Shown here piece after piece: positions 36,709-45,926 of a DNA stretch of 49,988 bases. A program made the position numbers and the translations under genes. Below the pieces are notes generated by a model. The model searched no databases and was not told the origin of the DNA. It saw only the letters and a program-made list of their open reading frames with translations. The first letter of the stretch is position 1. Each line of letters begins with the position of its first letter. The stretch comes from Actinomycetes bacterium (GTDB lineage: Bacteria; Actinomycetota; UBA4738; HRBIN12). The stretch is from contig JAJNBA010000007.1 of assembly GCA_021155985.1 (NCBI GenBank), positions 1 to 49,988 on the forward strand, read 5' to 3'.

Positions 36709-38685
36709 ATGATGTCGATGAGCGATGTCGTGACCGTCGACCCTCTCGAAGCGGGACGGGAGGCCTACGCGCGCCGGGCGTGGCCGGAGGCCCACCGGCT
36801 GCTGCAGGAGGCGGATCGACACGGTGTGCTCGAGCCCGAGGACCTCGAGGCGCTCGCGAAGTCGGCCTGGTGGATCGGCCTCTCGACGGAGTCGATCGCC
36901 GCGTTCGAGCGGGCCTACGCGCTCCACCTCGAGCGAGGGAGCCGGTCGAAGGCCGCGATGATGGCGCTCACCCTGCGCCGGGAGTACGGCGCGAGGCTCG
37001 CCGGCTCCGTCGGGCAGGCATGGCTGCATCGCGCCGAGCATCTCCTCGAAGGAGAGCCGGAAGCCGTGGCGCACGGGTACCTCGAGATCGCGCGGCGTGA
37101 GCTCGCGTTCGACCGCGGAGACATCGACGAGGCGTTGCTGCACCTGGATCGCGCCAAGGAGATCGCGTCGCGCCTGGACGACGCCGACCTCCCCGTCTGG
37201 GAGGCGCTCAGCCGCGCCGAGGTGTTGGGCACTTCCGGACGGCTCGACGAGGCGTTCGGCTTGATGGAAGGTGCGGCGGCGGTCGCGGTCGGCGGGGAGC
37301 TGGGCGCGTTCACCACCGGCGCGGTGTTCTGCTCGGTGATGTCCGTGTGCCGCGAGACCGCTGACTATCGGCGTGGCAGCGAGTGGGCCGATGTCTCAAA
37401 GCGCTGGTGCGAGCGCCAGGACATCACGGGCTTCCCGGGCATCTGCCGAGTGCATCGGGCTGAGTTCATGCGGCTCACGGGCGCCTGGGCCGACGCGGCG
37501 TCGGAGGCGCAGCTGGCCTCGGAGGAGCTGCAACACTTCCATCCAGCGGCCGCAGGCGCAGCGTTCCACGAGCTCGGGGAGATCCGCGTGCGGCTCGGTG
37601 ACCTGGAGGGCGCGGATGAGGCCTTCGCACAAGCGCGAGCGCTCGGCGCCGAGCCGCAGCCGGGAACGGCGCTCCTCCTCGTGGCCCGCGGGCGGACGGA
37701 CGCCGCGGCGGCGTCGATCAAGGGGAGTCTCGAGGAGATCACGTGGCACAAGCTTGCTCGAGCACGGCTGCTCCCCGCACAGACCGAGATCGCGAAGGCG
37801 CTCCGCGATACCCGGACGGCGGAGGCTGCCGCGGCCGAGCTCGAGGAGATCGCCCGGGAGTTCGGGACGGCGGCGATCCGCGCCTCAGCGGCGTACGCGG
37901 CCGGGATCGTCGCGCTGCTTCGGGACGATCCGTCGCTGGCGCTCACACGGGCCCGCGAGGCACGGCGACTCTGGCGCGAGATCGATGCGCCGTACGAGGC
38001 GGCGATCTCTACCCTTCTGCTCGCCGAGGCACGGACCGCGGCCGGGGAGATCGAAGCGGCCAGGCTCGAGCTCGAAGCAGCCCGCACAACGTTCGAGCGG
38101 CTCGGCGCGAAACCGGACATGGCCCGCACGGATGCCCTCTTGGCTCGGCCCGCGAATCCCACGGGCGCGCGGGAGGTGCGCACGTTCATGTTCACGGACA
38201 TCGTGGGCTCCACGGCCCTGGTCGAGGCGATCGGAGACAACGCCTGGCACGACCTCCTCCACTGGCATGACGAAGCGCTCCGCCGTTCGATCGTCGCCAG
38301 CGGCGGCGAGGAGGTCCACCGGACCGGTGACGGCTTCTTCGTGGCGTTCTCCGACCCGCGCTCGGCGCTGGCCTGCGCCACGGAGATTCAGCGAGCGCTG
38401 GCGGATCACCGTCGGGACCACGGGTTCGCCCCGCAGGTCCGGATCGGAGTCCATGCGGCGGAGGCGACCCGGGCCCGAGGTGATTACGAAGGGGCGGGCG
38501 TCCACGCGGCCGCCCGGATCGCTGCGCTCGCACAGGGCGGCGAGGTGCTGGCCAGCGTCGAGACTCTCGATGCCCTTGGCGACGGTATCGGGGGTGTGGT
38601 CACGGACGAGCCTCGTGAGGTCTCGCTGAAGGGCTTGGCCAAGCCGGTCAGGGTCGTCGCGGTCGACTGGCGCTCGCCCGCCTAG
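36709..38685 (+). CDS. TPR-like protein with C-terminal class-III nucleotidyl cyclase-like domain
   Basis: Helical repeat region followed by RTFMFTDIVGSTALVEAIGDNAWHDLLHWHDEALRRSIVASGGEEVHRTGDGFFVAFSDP. Confidence 0.85.
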   Translation: MMSMSDVVTVDPLEAGREAYARRAWPEAHRLLQEADRHGVLEPEDLEALAKSAWWIGLSTESIAAFERAYALHLERGSRSKAAMMALTLRREYGARLAGSVGQAWLHRAEHLLEGEPEAVAHGYLEIARRELAFDRGDIDEALLHLDRAKEIASRLDDADLPVWEALSRAEVLGTSGRLDEAFGLMEGAAAVAVGGELGAFTTGAVFCSVMSVCRETADYRRGSEWADVSKRWCERQDITGFPGICRVHRAEFMRLTGAWADAASEAQLASEELQHFHPAAAGAAFHELGEIRVRLGDLEGADEAFAQARALGAEPQPGTALLLVARGRTDAAAASIKGSLEEITWHKLARARLLPAQTEIAKALRDTRTAEAAAAELEEIAREFGTAAIRASAAYAAGIVALLRDDPSLALTRAREARRLWREIDAPYEAAISTLLLAEARTAAGEIEAARLELEAARTTFERLGAKPDMARTDALLARPANPTGAREVRTFMFTDIVGSTALVEAIGDNAWHDLLHWHDEALRRSIVASGGEEVHRTGDGFFVAFSDPRSALACATEIQRALADHRRDHGFAPQVRIGVHAAEATRARGDYEGAGVHAAARIAALAQGGEVLASVETLDALGDGIGGVVTDEPREVSLKGLAKPVRVVAVDWRSPA

Positions 38686-39134
38686 GGACCGGCACCATCC
38701 GCCACCGGCGCGAAGCCCTCCACGTCCAGCATCGAGCCCTCGCGGGGCGATGTGAACACGGCGCGCACCCGCTCGCCGATCGCGGGCTCGCCGCCGGTGT
38801 GCAGCAACCGATGGAGCAGCACGGTGTCGGCGCCGTCCAGCCGCACGAGCCCGTAGGTGACCGGCCGTTCGAGCGGTTGATCGTCGACGTCTACACGGAC
38901 GAGGGTCCACGAGACCAGCTCCCCCTCGGGCCCGCACTCGAGCGAGGGCTCGAGCTCGGCGAGGCATCGCTCGCAGAAGATCCTGGCGGGCACAGAGGTC
39001 ACGCCGCAGTCCTCACATCGTGATCCGAGGAACACCGCACGATCCCGGAGCCCCTCGAAGAAGGCGGTGTTCCCCACGCCGGGCGTGTAGCGGAAGGAGA
39101 CCGAGAGCTCACCCGGGATCTTCGTGGGGCTCAC
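38682..39134 (-). CDS. Zn-ribbon/OB-fold DUF35-type protein
   Basis: RCEDCGVTSVPARIFCERCLAEL double CxxC, then GELVSWTLVRVDV...YGLVRLDGADTVLLHRL. Confidence 0.85.
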   Translation of the reverse strand: MSPTKIPGELSVSFRYTPGVGNTAFFEGLRDRAVFLGSRCEDCGVTSVPARIFCERCLAELEPSLECGPEGELVSWTLVRVDVDDQPLERPVTYGLVRLDGADTVLLHRLLHTGGEPAIGERVRAVFTSPREGSMLDVEGFAPVADGAGP

Positions 39135-40882
39135 GGAGCGATCTCCACGGGGAGTTCCACCGCCGCGACGGCCACCAGCTCACGGCGGAGCTCGGGCTCG
39201 AGTGGCCGGAAATACTCGATATCCAGGATCGACCCGACGCGCTCGCCGGCCGGCTTCCACACCGCTTCGACCTGCATCCCGGCACGCACGTCGTCGGGAG
39301 CGACCTCGCCCACGAGGTGGAGGAAGCCGCCCTCGCTCGTGCCGTCGAGCCGGATCACCGCCGGGATCTGCGGCTCGTCGAGCGGTCGCATGTCCCAGGT
39401 GACATGACAGATCGAGAACGTCTCCACCGTGCCGGTGTGCGGCACCTCGGTCCAGCCGTCCGTTGGCCGGAAGCATCGCTCGCAGAACTTGCGCGCGGGC
39501 ACCAGCGTCCGGCCACACGAGATGCAGGTCGTCGCGAGGATCCGTTGTTCGCGCAGGCCGTCCAGGACCGCACCGATCGCCTCACCGGGGTCCCACTCGT
39601 AGCGGGTGTCGAGCCGTTGCTCGACGGCCCCCGTCGCGGAGCGGAACTCCTGATCGGACAGGGACGTGGCGCGCGGCGCGAACGGCGGCGACTGCGTGGC
39701 CGTCGCGAGCGGTCCCCCACCGTTGCCCATCACCACCACGGTCCCGACCTGCATCAGGTCACCCCAGGCTTGGGCGACGCCGCGCTCCGGCGTTCCCGGG
39801 ACCTGGCGCGCGCCGGCCTCGCCTCGGAGCTGCCAGAAGAGCTCGGCGATCTTCATCAGCCCGGCAGCGGCGATCGGGTTCCCGACCCCGAGCAGACCGC
39901 CGGAAGGACAGCACGGGAGGTCCCCGTCCCGGGCGGTCACGCCGTCCGCGGCGGCCTCGGGCGCCTTCCCCCGGTCGAAGAGCAGCAGGCCTTCGAGGTG
40001 GTGCAGCTCCTTGTAGTCGAACGGGTCGTAGGGCTCGGCGACCTGGATCTCCTTCCGCGGCTCGTTCACGCCGGCCATCCCGTAGGCCATGCGCGCGGCG
40101 TTCTCGACGTACTCCGGGTACGCGAGGTCCCGGTTCGTCCAGTAGGTCGTGTCGAGGTTCCAGCCGACGCCCTGGATCCAGACGGGGCGGTCGGTGAGCC
40201 GTTTCGCCGCGTCCTCCGAGGCCATCACGATCGCGACGGCGCCGTCGGAGATCGGCGAGACGTCGAGGCGCTGCACCGGCCAGGCGAGGGTCTCGCTCCC
40301 CAGCACGTCTTCCACGGTGATGTCGGCCTGCCCCAGCAGCGCGGCGGGGTGTTCGGCCGCGTTGCGCTTGTTCTTCACCGCCACCTGGGCGATGTCGCGT
40401 TTGTCGAGACCGTAGGCCTGCATGTATCGCTGCATCTCCAGCGCGAAGATCCAGAGCAGGTTGGGTCCCAGTGGACGTTCCAGGATGTTGTCGAAGATCG
40501 TGAGGAACGCGCCCTGCGGATGGGGCTGGCAGGAGGACATCTTCTCCTCCGCGACGCACACCACCACGTCGGCCAGCCCGGAGGCGACGGTGTACCAGCC
40601 CTGGATCGCCGTGAAGACGCCGCTGCCACCGCCGACGTAGGTGCGCATGTACGGCTTGGCCCAGGCGCCGGCGCCGTCGGCGAGGTAGTCACCCTTGCGG
40701 TGGACGCCGTCGAAGGCGTCGGGCGCGCTCGTCAGGCAGACCGCGTCGACGTCATCGAGCTTGAGCTCGCACGAGGCGAGCGCCTCCCTCGTCGCGATCC
40801 ACGAGAGCTCCTTGCCCGTCTCCTGCGCGCGCCGGACGAACCGCGACATCCCGGCGCCGACGACGGCGACGCGAGGGCTCAT
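39131..40882 (-). CDS. Thiolase-fold (SCP-x/Ltp2-like) protein fused to a C-terminal DUF35 Zn-ribbon/OB domain
   Basis: N-terminal VAVVGAGMSRFVRR thiolase fold with PCCPSGGLLGVGNPIAAAGLMKIAE; C-terminal TTCISCGRTLVPARKFCERCFRP; ATGA overlaps at both ends. Confidence 0.85.
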   Translation of the reverse strand: MSPRVAVVGAGMSRFVRRAQETGKELSWIATREALASCELKLDDVDAVCLTSAPDAFDGVHRKGDYLADGAGAWAKPYMRTYVGGGSGVFTAIQGWYTVASGLADVVVCVAEEKMSSCQPHPQGAFLTIFDNILERPLGPNLLWIFALEMQRYMQAYGLDKRDIAQVAVKNKRNAAEHPAALLGQADITVEDVLGSETLAWPVQRLDVSPISDGAVAIVMASEDAAKRLTDRPVWIQGVGWNLDTTYWTNRDLAYPEYVENAARMAYGMAGVNEPRKEIQVAEPYDPFDYKELHHLEGLLLFDRGKAPEAAADGVTARDGDLPCCPSGGLLGVGNPIAAAGLMKIAELFWQLRGEAGARQVPGTPERGVAQAWGDLMQVGTVVVMGNGGGPLATATQSPPFAPRATSLSDQEFRSATGAVEQRLDTRYEWDPGEAIGAVLDGLREQRILATTCISCGRTLVPARKFCERCFRPTDGWTEVPHTGTVETFSICHVTWDMRPLDEPQIPAVIRLDGTSEGGFLHLVGEVAPDDVRAGMQVEAVWKPAGERVGSILDIEYFRPLEPELRRELVAVAAVELPVEIAP

Positions 40883-41940
40883 CGGCGCATCACCGCGACC
40901 GCCGCCGACGTGGAGGGAACCCCGCGCCAGGATTGCGCGAGGCCTACCCGCGCGTCCCCGCTCCGCAGGCCTTCGATGCACGCGAGGGCGCGGGCGAGAC
41001 CGTTCGCTTCACGGAGATGCCCCTCGCCGAGCGCACCCCCACTCGGGTTCACCCGGTCCTCGGCCAGATCCGACAGCCCGAGCGCCTCGAGGTGCTGCAG
41101 CTGCTTGTAGGCGAACGTGTCGTCGACCTCCGCCAGCTCCACGTCACCGGGCTCGACCCCGGCGCGATCGTAGGCGGCGCGGGCGGCGCGCTCGGCGGCC
41201 GCCGCACGGTCCCAGTCCCGGCTCTCGACCGACGGGGCATCCTGGCTCCAGCCGACGCCGTCGATGAAGACGCTCCCTTCAGGTGTGCGCTCCTCTGTCG
41301 TGAGCACGAGCACGACGCATCCATCGGCCGGCTCGGCGGTCTGTTCGCGGGTGAGCGGGTCGAACAACGGCGTCGGATCGTGGACGTCTGCGTAGGACGC
41401 ACGACGGTTCGTGGCCGCGTGCGCGCGGTTGCGCGCCGCAACGTCCGCGCATTCGGACTCGCTCCGGCCCGTCACGTGGAGCCATCGGCGCATCTCGAGA
41501 CCGGCGAGCGCCGTCGGCGACACGCCGAGCGGACGGTTCAGGACGGGGTCCATCGCGAACCGGTCCACGCGTCCGAGGGAGACGACGTCGCTGGCCTTCG
41601 AGTGCGACTCAACGGCCACCGCCGACGCCACGCCGCTGCGGATCAGCATCACCGCCGTGGCCACCCCGAACAGGCCGTCGGAGGCGACCGTCTGTACCGG
41701 CCGTTGCACTGCGCCGAGCTGATCCGGCACGTACTCGTCGAAGATGCTCGTGCCCTCCTCGATGTCCTCCGAGCAGCACACGAACGAGTCGATGTCGCTC
41801 CTGGGGTCGACGCCCGCGTCCGCGTACGCGCTCCGGGCCGCCTCGAACATCAGCTCCTTGTAGGAGGTCCCCTCCGTCGTCCGGGAGAACCCGGACCAGC
41901 CGATGCCGGCCACACCCACTCGGAGCGCCATGGCCTCCAT
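40879..41940 (-). CDS. Thiolase-fold protein (SCP-x/Ltp2-like)
   Basis: RVGVAGIGWSGFSRTTEGTSYKELMFEAARSAYADAGVDP; VNPSGGALGEGHLREANGLARALACIEGLR. Confidence 0.82.
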   Translation of the reverse strand: MEAMALRVGVAGIGWSGFSRTTEGTSYKELMFEAARSAYADAGVDPRSDIDSFVCCSEDIEEGTSIFDEYVPDQLGAVQRPVQTVASDGLFGVATAVMLIRSGVASAVAVESHSKASDVVSLGRVDRFAMDPVLNRPLGVSPTALAGLEMRRWLHVTGRSESECADVAARNRAHAATNRRASYADVHDPTPLFDPLTREQTAEPADGCVVLVLTTEERTPEGSVFIDGVGWSQDAPSVESRDWDRAAAAERAARAAYDRAGVEPGDVELAEVDDTFAYKQLQHLEALGLSDLAEDRVNPSGGALGEGHLREANGLARALACIEGLRSGDARVGLAQSWRGVPSTSAAVAVMRR

Positions 41941-42027
41941 GTATATCGAAGGGTCGGGGTGGTCCGCACTGGCTGCGCACGCCGTGAGCGCAGTCGGCAC
42001 GATCCTCGCGCGCCGTATCGTGGCCGC

Positions 42028-43971
42028 GTGAGCGACATCATCTGGTCGCCGTCGCCCGAGTACCTCGAGCGGGCCAACGTTACCCGGTTCATGCGCGCAC
42101 ACGGGATCGGCACGTACGACGAGCTCATCCGGCGCTCCGTCGAGGACGTCTCGTGGTTCTGGGACGCGGTGGTCCGGGACCTCGAGATCGAGTTCTTCGA
42201 GCCGTACGATCGGGTCCTCGACACCTCCCGGGGCGTCGAATGGGCGACGTGGTTCACCGGGGGGCGGGTCAACCTCGCGCATCAATGCGTGGATCGATGG
42301 GCCGGAGCGACCCCGGCCGCGGCCGCCGTGGTGTGGGAGGGCGAGGGCGGCGACACGCGGGCGTGGACCTACGCCGATCTGCGTCGCGAGACCGATCGCC
42401 TCGCCCGGGCGCTCCTCGATCTCGGAGTCGGGTCGAAGGATGTCGTCGGGATCTTCCTGCCGATGATCCCGGAGACCGTCGCCGCCGTGATGGCCTGCTC
42501 CAAGATCGGCGCGATCTGGGTGCCGATCTTCAGCGGGTTCGGGCCGGACGCGGTCGCGGTCCGGCTGGAGGACGCCGGCGTGTCGGTGCTCTTGACCGCC
42601 GACGCGTTCCCCCGGAAGGGTCGCGCCGTCCCGATGCTCGAGGCGGTGCGTGAGGCCATCGCCCGTGTGCCATCGGTCAGAGAGACGATCGTCCTGCGGC
42701 ACGCGGGCGAGGGCCCGGCGGCGGGGGAACGCGACTGGTCGACCGTGATCGCCGCGGTCCCCGACGAACCACTCGCCGCCGAAGCGTTGGAGAGCGAGCA
42801 CCCGCTGTTCATCGGCTACACGAGCGGCACCACGGGGCGACCGAAAGGCGTGCTGCACGTCCACGGCGGATTCCTCGTGAAGATCGCGTCGGAGGTTGCC
42901 TACCAGGCGGACCTGCATCCGGGGGAGATCCTGCATTGGGTCACCGATCTCGGCTGGATCATGGGCCCGTGGGAGATCGTTGGGGCGCTCGCGCTCGGCT
43001 CGACCGTCTTCCTCTACGACGGCGCTCCCACGCATCCGGGGCCCGACCGACTCTGGTCGCTGGTCGAGCGGCACCGCATCTCGACCCTCGGCGTCTCGCC
43101 CACGCTGATCCGCGCGATCATCCCGTCGGGGACGGACCACGTCCGTCGACACGACCTGTCATCGCTGCGGATCCTCGCGTCGACGGGTGAGCCGTGGAAC
43201 CCCGACCCGTACCTCTGGCTGCACCGAGAGGTCGGCGGTTCGCGTCTCCCGATCATCAACCTGAGCGGGGGTACGGAGGTGGGGGCCTGCTTCCTCTCGC
43301 CGCTGCCGATCACGGACCTGAAGCCGTGCACGCTCCGAGGCCCCGCGCTCGGGATGGATATCGACATCGTCGACCCCGCCGGCCTCACGATCGCAGCCGG
43401 GGAAGTGGGAGAGCTCGTGTGCCGTCAGCCCTGGCCCGCGATGACGCGAGGGATCTGGGGAGATCCGGAGCGGTACCTCGACACGTACTGGCGTCGGTTC
43501 CCGGGCGTCTGGCTCCACGGCGACTGGGCCACGCGCGACGAGGACGGATTCTGGTTCCTCCACGGGCGCTCCGACGACACGCTGTCCGTCGCCGGCAAGC
43601 GTCTCGGGCCGGCGGAGGTGGAGAGCGCCCTGGCCTCCCATCCGGCGGTGGCGGAGTCCGCCGCCGTCGGCGTGCCACATCCACTCAAGGGCGAGGCGAT
43701 CTGGTGCTTCGTGGTGGTCCGGCCCGGTGAGGAGGCCGATGCCGGCCTCGCGAGGGCCCTCCGGAACGTGGTGGCGGACCATCTCGGCCGGTCGTTCTTA
43801 CCCTCCAAGGTCGTCTTCGTCCCCGAACTCCCGAAGACGCGGAGCGCGAAGATCGTCCGGCGGGCGATCCGGGCGACGGCGCTGGGCGAGGACCCCGGGG
43901 ATCTCTCCGGCCTCGAGGACCCCGGTGTGCTGGACGTGATCCGGCAGGCGCTCGCGGGCGCGGGGCGCTGA
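42028..43971 (+). CDS. AMP-dependent acyl/acetyl-CoA synthetase
   Basis: FIGYTSGTTGRPKGVLHVHGG, VTDLGWIMGPWEIVGAL, INLSGGTEVGACFLS, GDWATRDEDGFWFLHGRSDDTLSVAGKRLGPAEVESAL, KTRSAKIVRRAIR; GTG start. Confidence 0.92.
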   Translation: MSDIIWSPSPEYLERANVTRFMRAHGIGTYDELIRRSVEDVSWFWDAVVRDLEIEFFEPYDRVLDTSRGVEWATWFTGGRVNLAHQCVDRWAGATPAAAAVVWEGEGGDTRAWTYADLRRETDRLARALLDLGVGSKDVVGIFLPMIPETVAAVMACSKIGAIWVPIFSGFGPDAVAVRLEDAGVSVLLTADAFPRKGRAVPMLEAVREAIARVPSVRETIVLRHAGEGPAAGERDWSTVIAAVPDEPLAAEALESEHPLFIGYTSGTTGRPKGVLHVHGGFLVKIASEVAYQADLHPGEILHWVTDLGWIMGPWEIVGALALGSTVFLYDGAPTHPGPDRLWSLVERHRISTLGVSPTLIRAIIPSGTDHVRRHDLSSLRILASTGEPWNPDPYLWLHREVGGSRLPIINLSGGTEVGACFLSPLPITDLKPCTLRGPALGMDIDIVDPAGLTIAAGEVGELVCRQPWPAMTRGIWGDPERYLDTYWRRFPGVWLHGDWATRDEDGFWFLHGRSDDTLSVAGKRLGPAEVESALASHPAVAESAAVGVPHPLKGEAIWCFVVVRPGEEADAGLARALRNVVADHLGRSFLPSKVVFVPELPKTRSAKIVRRAIRATALGEDPGDLSGLEDPGVLDVIRQALAGAGR

Positions 43972-44072
43972 GTTCCCATTCGGCGCAGCCTCTCCCGGGA
44001 AGACGCATACCTGCACTCTCATTCAAAAGCGTTGCTTCCGAACCCATCCGGGGATGCGATTTCTCCCGACTG

Positions 44073-44098
44073 CGGATACGAGCATATGCTCGTATCCG
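44073..44098. repeat. Perfect 26-bp palindrome
   Basis: CGGATACGAGCATATGCTCGTATCCG is identical to its reverse complement; intergenic. Confidence 0.95.
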
Positions 44099-44173
44099 AA
44101 ACACCGGAGGTCGCGCACGGCGAAGCCGAGCGGCCGAGGAGGCGGGGTGTGAGAGCGGGATCCACACGGAAGG

Positions 44174-44676
44174 GTGGAGGGCGCTCCGATCGAGGTCGGC
44201 GACGGGCAGGGCCCCACCGTCACGCTGGTGGTGCCCGTCCCCGGGGGAGCCGCCCGATCCGGGCAACGCGCAGGACGGTCCGTGACCGAGCGCCCGACCG
44301 TGCTCCTAGTCGACGACCACGCGGTGGTCCGAGCCGGCATCCGGGTACATGCTCAAGGGAGCCGCGGCAGCGGAGCTCTCCGATGCGATCTCGCGGATCC
44401 TCAGGGGTGAGTCCTCCGTGCCGCCCGCGCTGGACGTGCTCCTCGCGGGACACGGCTCGAGGGTGGGCACGTACGCGGACCCTGCCGCGGCGCTCACGCA
44501 GCGTGAGCGCGAGGTCCTACCTCTCTCCTCGGACGGTCGAGTCGCATCGCGCGAACATCCAGAGGAAGCTGGGTGTGCGGAGCCGTGCCGACCTCGTGCG
44601 CGCGGCCGCGGAGATCGAGGAGAGCGAGAGCGGGACGGGGAAGGAGGACGGATCGTCACACCCGGGGCCTCCGTAG
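44174..44676 (+). pseudogene. Decayed two-component locus: histidine kinase tail remnant plus NarL/FixJ-type response regulator with two internal deletions
   Basis: GAPIEVGDGQGPTVTLVVPVP (HK end); VTERPTVLLVDDHAVVRAGIR; then in another frame YMLKGAAAAELSDAISRILRGES...LTQREREVL; then in a third frame YLSPRTVESHRANIQRKLGVRSRADLVRAA. Confidence 0.85.
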
Positions 44677-44685
44677 ACTGCCGCC

Positions 44686-45504
44686 ATGCGGCTCGCGGTC
44701 TGTCAGATGCGGTCCGGAAGCGATGTCGGTGCGAACCTGACGGAGGCGGAACGGTTGCTGGACCAGGCGGCCGACGCCGGCGCCGATCTCGCGATCCTCC
44801 CGGAGCTCTTCCCGTTCCTCGGTCCTGAGGCTCGTCTCCCGGAGATCGCGGAGCCCGTCCCGGGCGGCTCCTCGGTCGAGATGCTGGGCAAGGCGGCTGC
44901 TCGGGGGCAGCTGTGGATCGCCGGGGGAAGCGTCCCGGAGCGGGACGGGGAGCACCTCTTCAACACGGCTCCTCTCTTCGATCGGTCGGGCGAGCTCGTC
45001 GCGCGCTACCGGAAGATCCATCTCTTCGACGTGGATCTCGAGGGTCAGCCCCCGTTCCGGGAATCCACCACGTATCGAGCGGGGACCGAGCTCGTGACCC
45101 ACGCGATGGAGGACTTGAGGGTCGGCCTGTCGATCTGCTACGACCTCCGCTTCCCCGAGCTGTTCCGCGGGCTCATGACGCTCGGCGCGGAGCTCTTCGT
45201 GCTACCCGCGCAGTTCCAGCATCAGACCGGCGTGGCGCACTGGGAGGTGTTGCTGCGAGCGCGGGCGATCGAGAACCAATGTTTCGTGGCGGCCGCGGCG
45301 CAGTGGGGCGAGTTCGGCTTGCCGGAGGAGCTACGGCGGTCCTACGGCCGGTCGATGATCGTCGGCCCGTGGGGCGACGTTCTGGTCGAGGCACCGGAGG
45401 AGGGGACCGGTGTCTGGTTCGCCGATCTGGACGTCGCGGACCTCCGCCGCGCGCGTCGGGTGCTTCCCGCGCTCGAGCATCGGCGGCTCGGCAGCAGCTG
45501 CTGA
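44686..45504 (+). CDS. Carbon-nitrogen hydrolase (nitrilase/omega-amidase superfamily)
   Basis: Glu-Lys-Cys triad contexts AILPELF, RYRKIHLFD, LSICYDLRFPELFR. Confidence 0.92.
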   Translation: MRLAVCQMRSGSDVGANLTEAERLLDQAADAGADLAILPELFPFLGPEARLPEIAEPVPGGSSVEMLGKAAARGQLWIAGGSVPERDGEHLFNTAPLFDRSGELVARYRKIHLFDVDLEGQPPFRESTTYRAGTELVTHAMEDLRVGLSICYDLRFPELFRGLMTLGAELFVLPAQFQHQTGVAHWEVLLRARAIENQCFVAAAAQWGEFGLPEELRRSYGRSMIVGPWGDVLVEAPEEGTGVWFADLDVADLRRARRVLPALEHRRLGSSC

Positions 45505-45926
45505 TGCGTCGCGAGCTCTCGGACGGATACGAGCTCGACGACGATCGCGCCCGCATCGACGTGGATGTGGTGCACCGGTATCTGGCAGAGGAGGCCTACT
45601 GGGTGCCCGGTCGCGACAGGGCGACGATCGAGCGGCTCGTGCGGGAGTCGGCGATGGTGATCGGCGCGTATCACGGTCGGGAGCAGGCCGGTTTCGCACG
45701 GGTGGTATCGGACGGCTCGAGCATGGCGTGGCTCGGTGACGTGTTCGTGCTGGAGGGCCATCGAGGGCACGGGCTCGGCGTGGAGCTCGTTCGGGAGGCC
45801 GTGGAGCATCCGTCCCACCGCGATCTCGCCTGGTTCCTCAACACCCGCGATGCGCACAGCCTCTACGCGAGGTTCGGGTTCGAGCAGCCCAACGAGCGAA
45901 CGATGGTGCGCCTCCGCCACGGCTGA
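45504..45926 (+). CDS. GNAT family N-acetyltransferase
   Basis: TGATG overlap; VSDGSSMAWLGDVFVLEGHRGHGLGVELVREAVEHP...LNTRDAHSLYARFGFEQP. Confidence 0.88.
   Translation: MRRELSDGYELDDDRARIDVDVVHRYLAEEAYWVPGRDRATIERLVRESAMVIGAYHGREQAGFARVVSDGSSMAWLGDVFVLEGHRGHGLGVELVREAVEHPSHRDLAWFLNTRDAHSLYARFGFEQPNERTMVRLRHG

Noticed and set aside
38682-38685. Convergent stop codons overlapping in CCTAGG
   Set aside because: Overlap of convergent gene ends is common in compact genomes and the palindrome follows from sharing TAG/CTA.
39020-41110. 696-aa plus-strand ORF over the thiolase-DUF35 region
   Set aside because: Antisense shadow; minus-strand frame carries thiolase and zinc-ribbon motifs.
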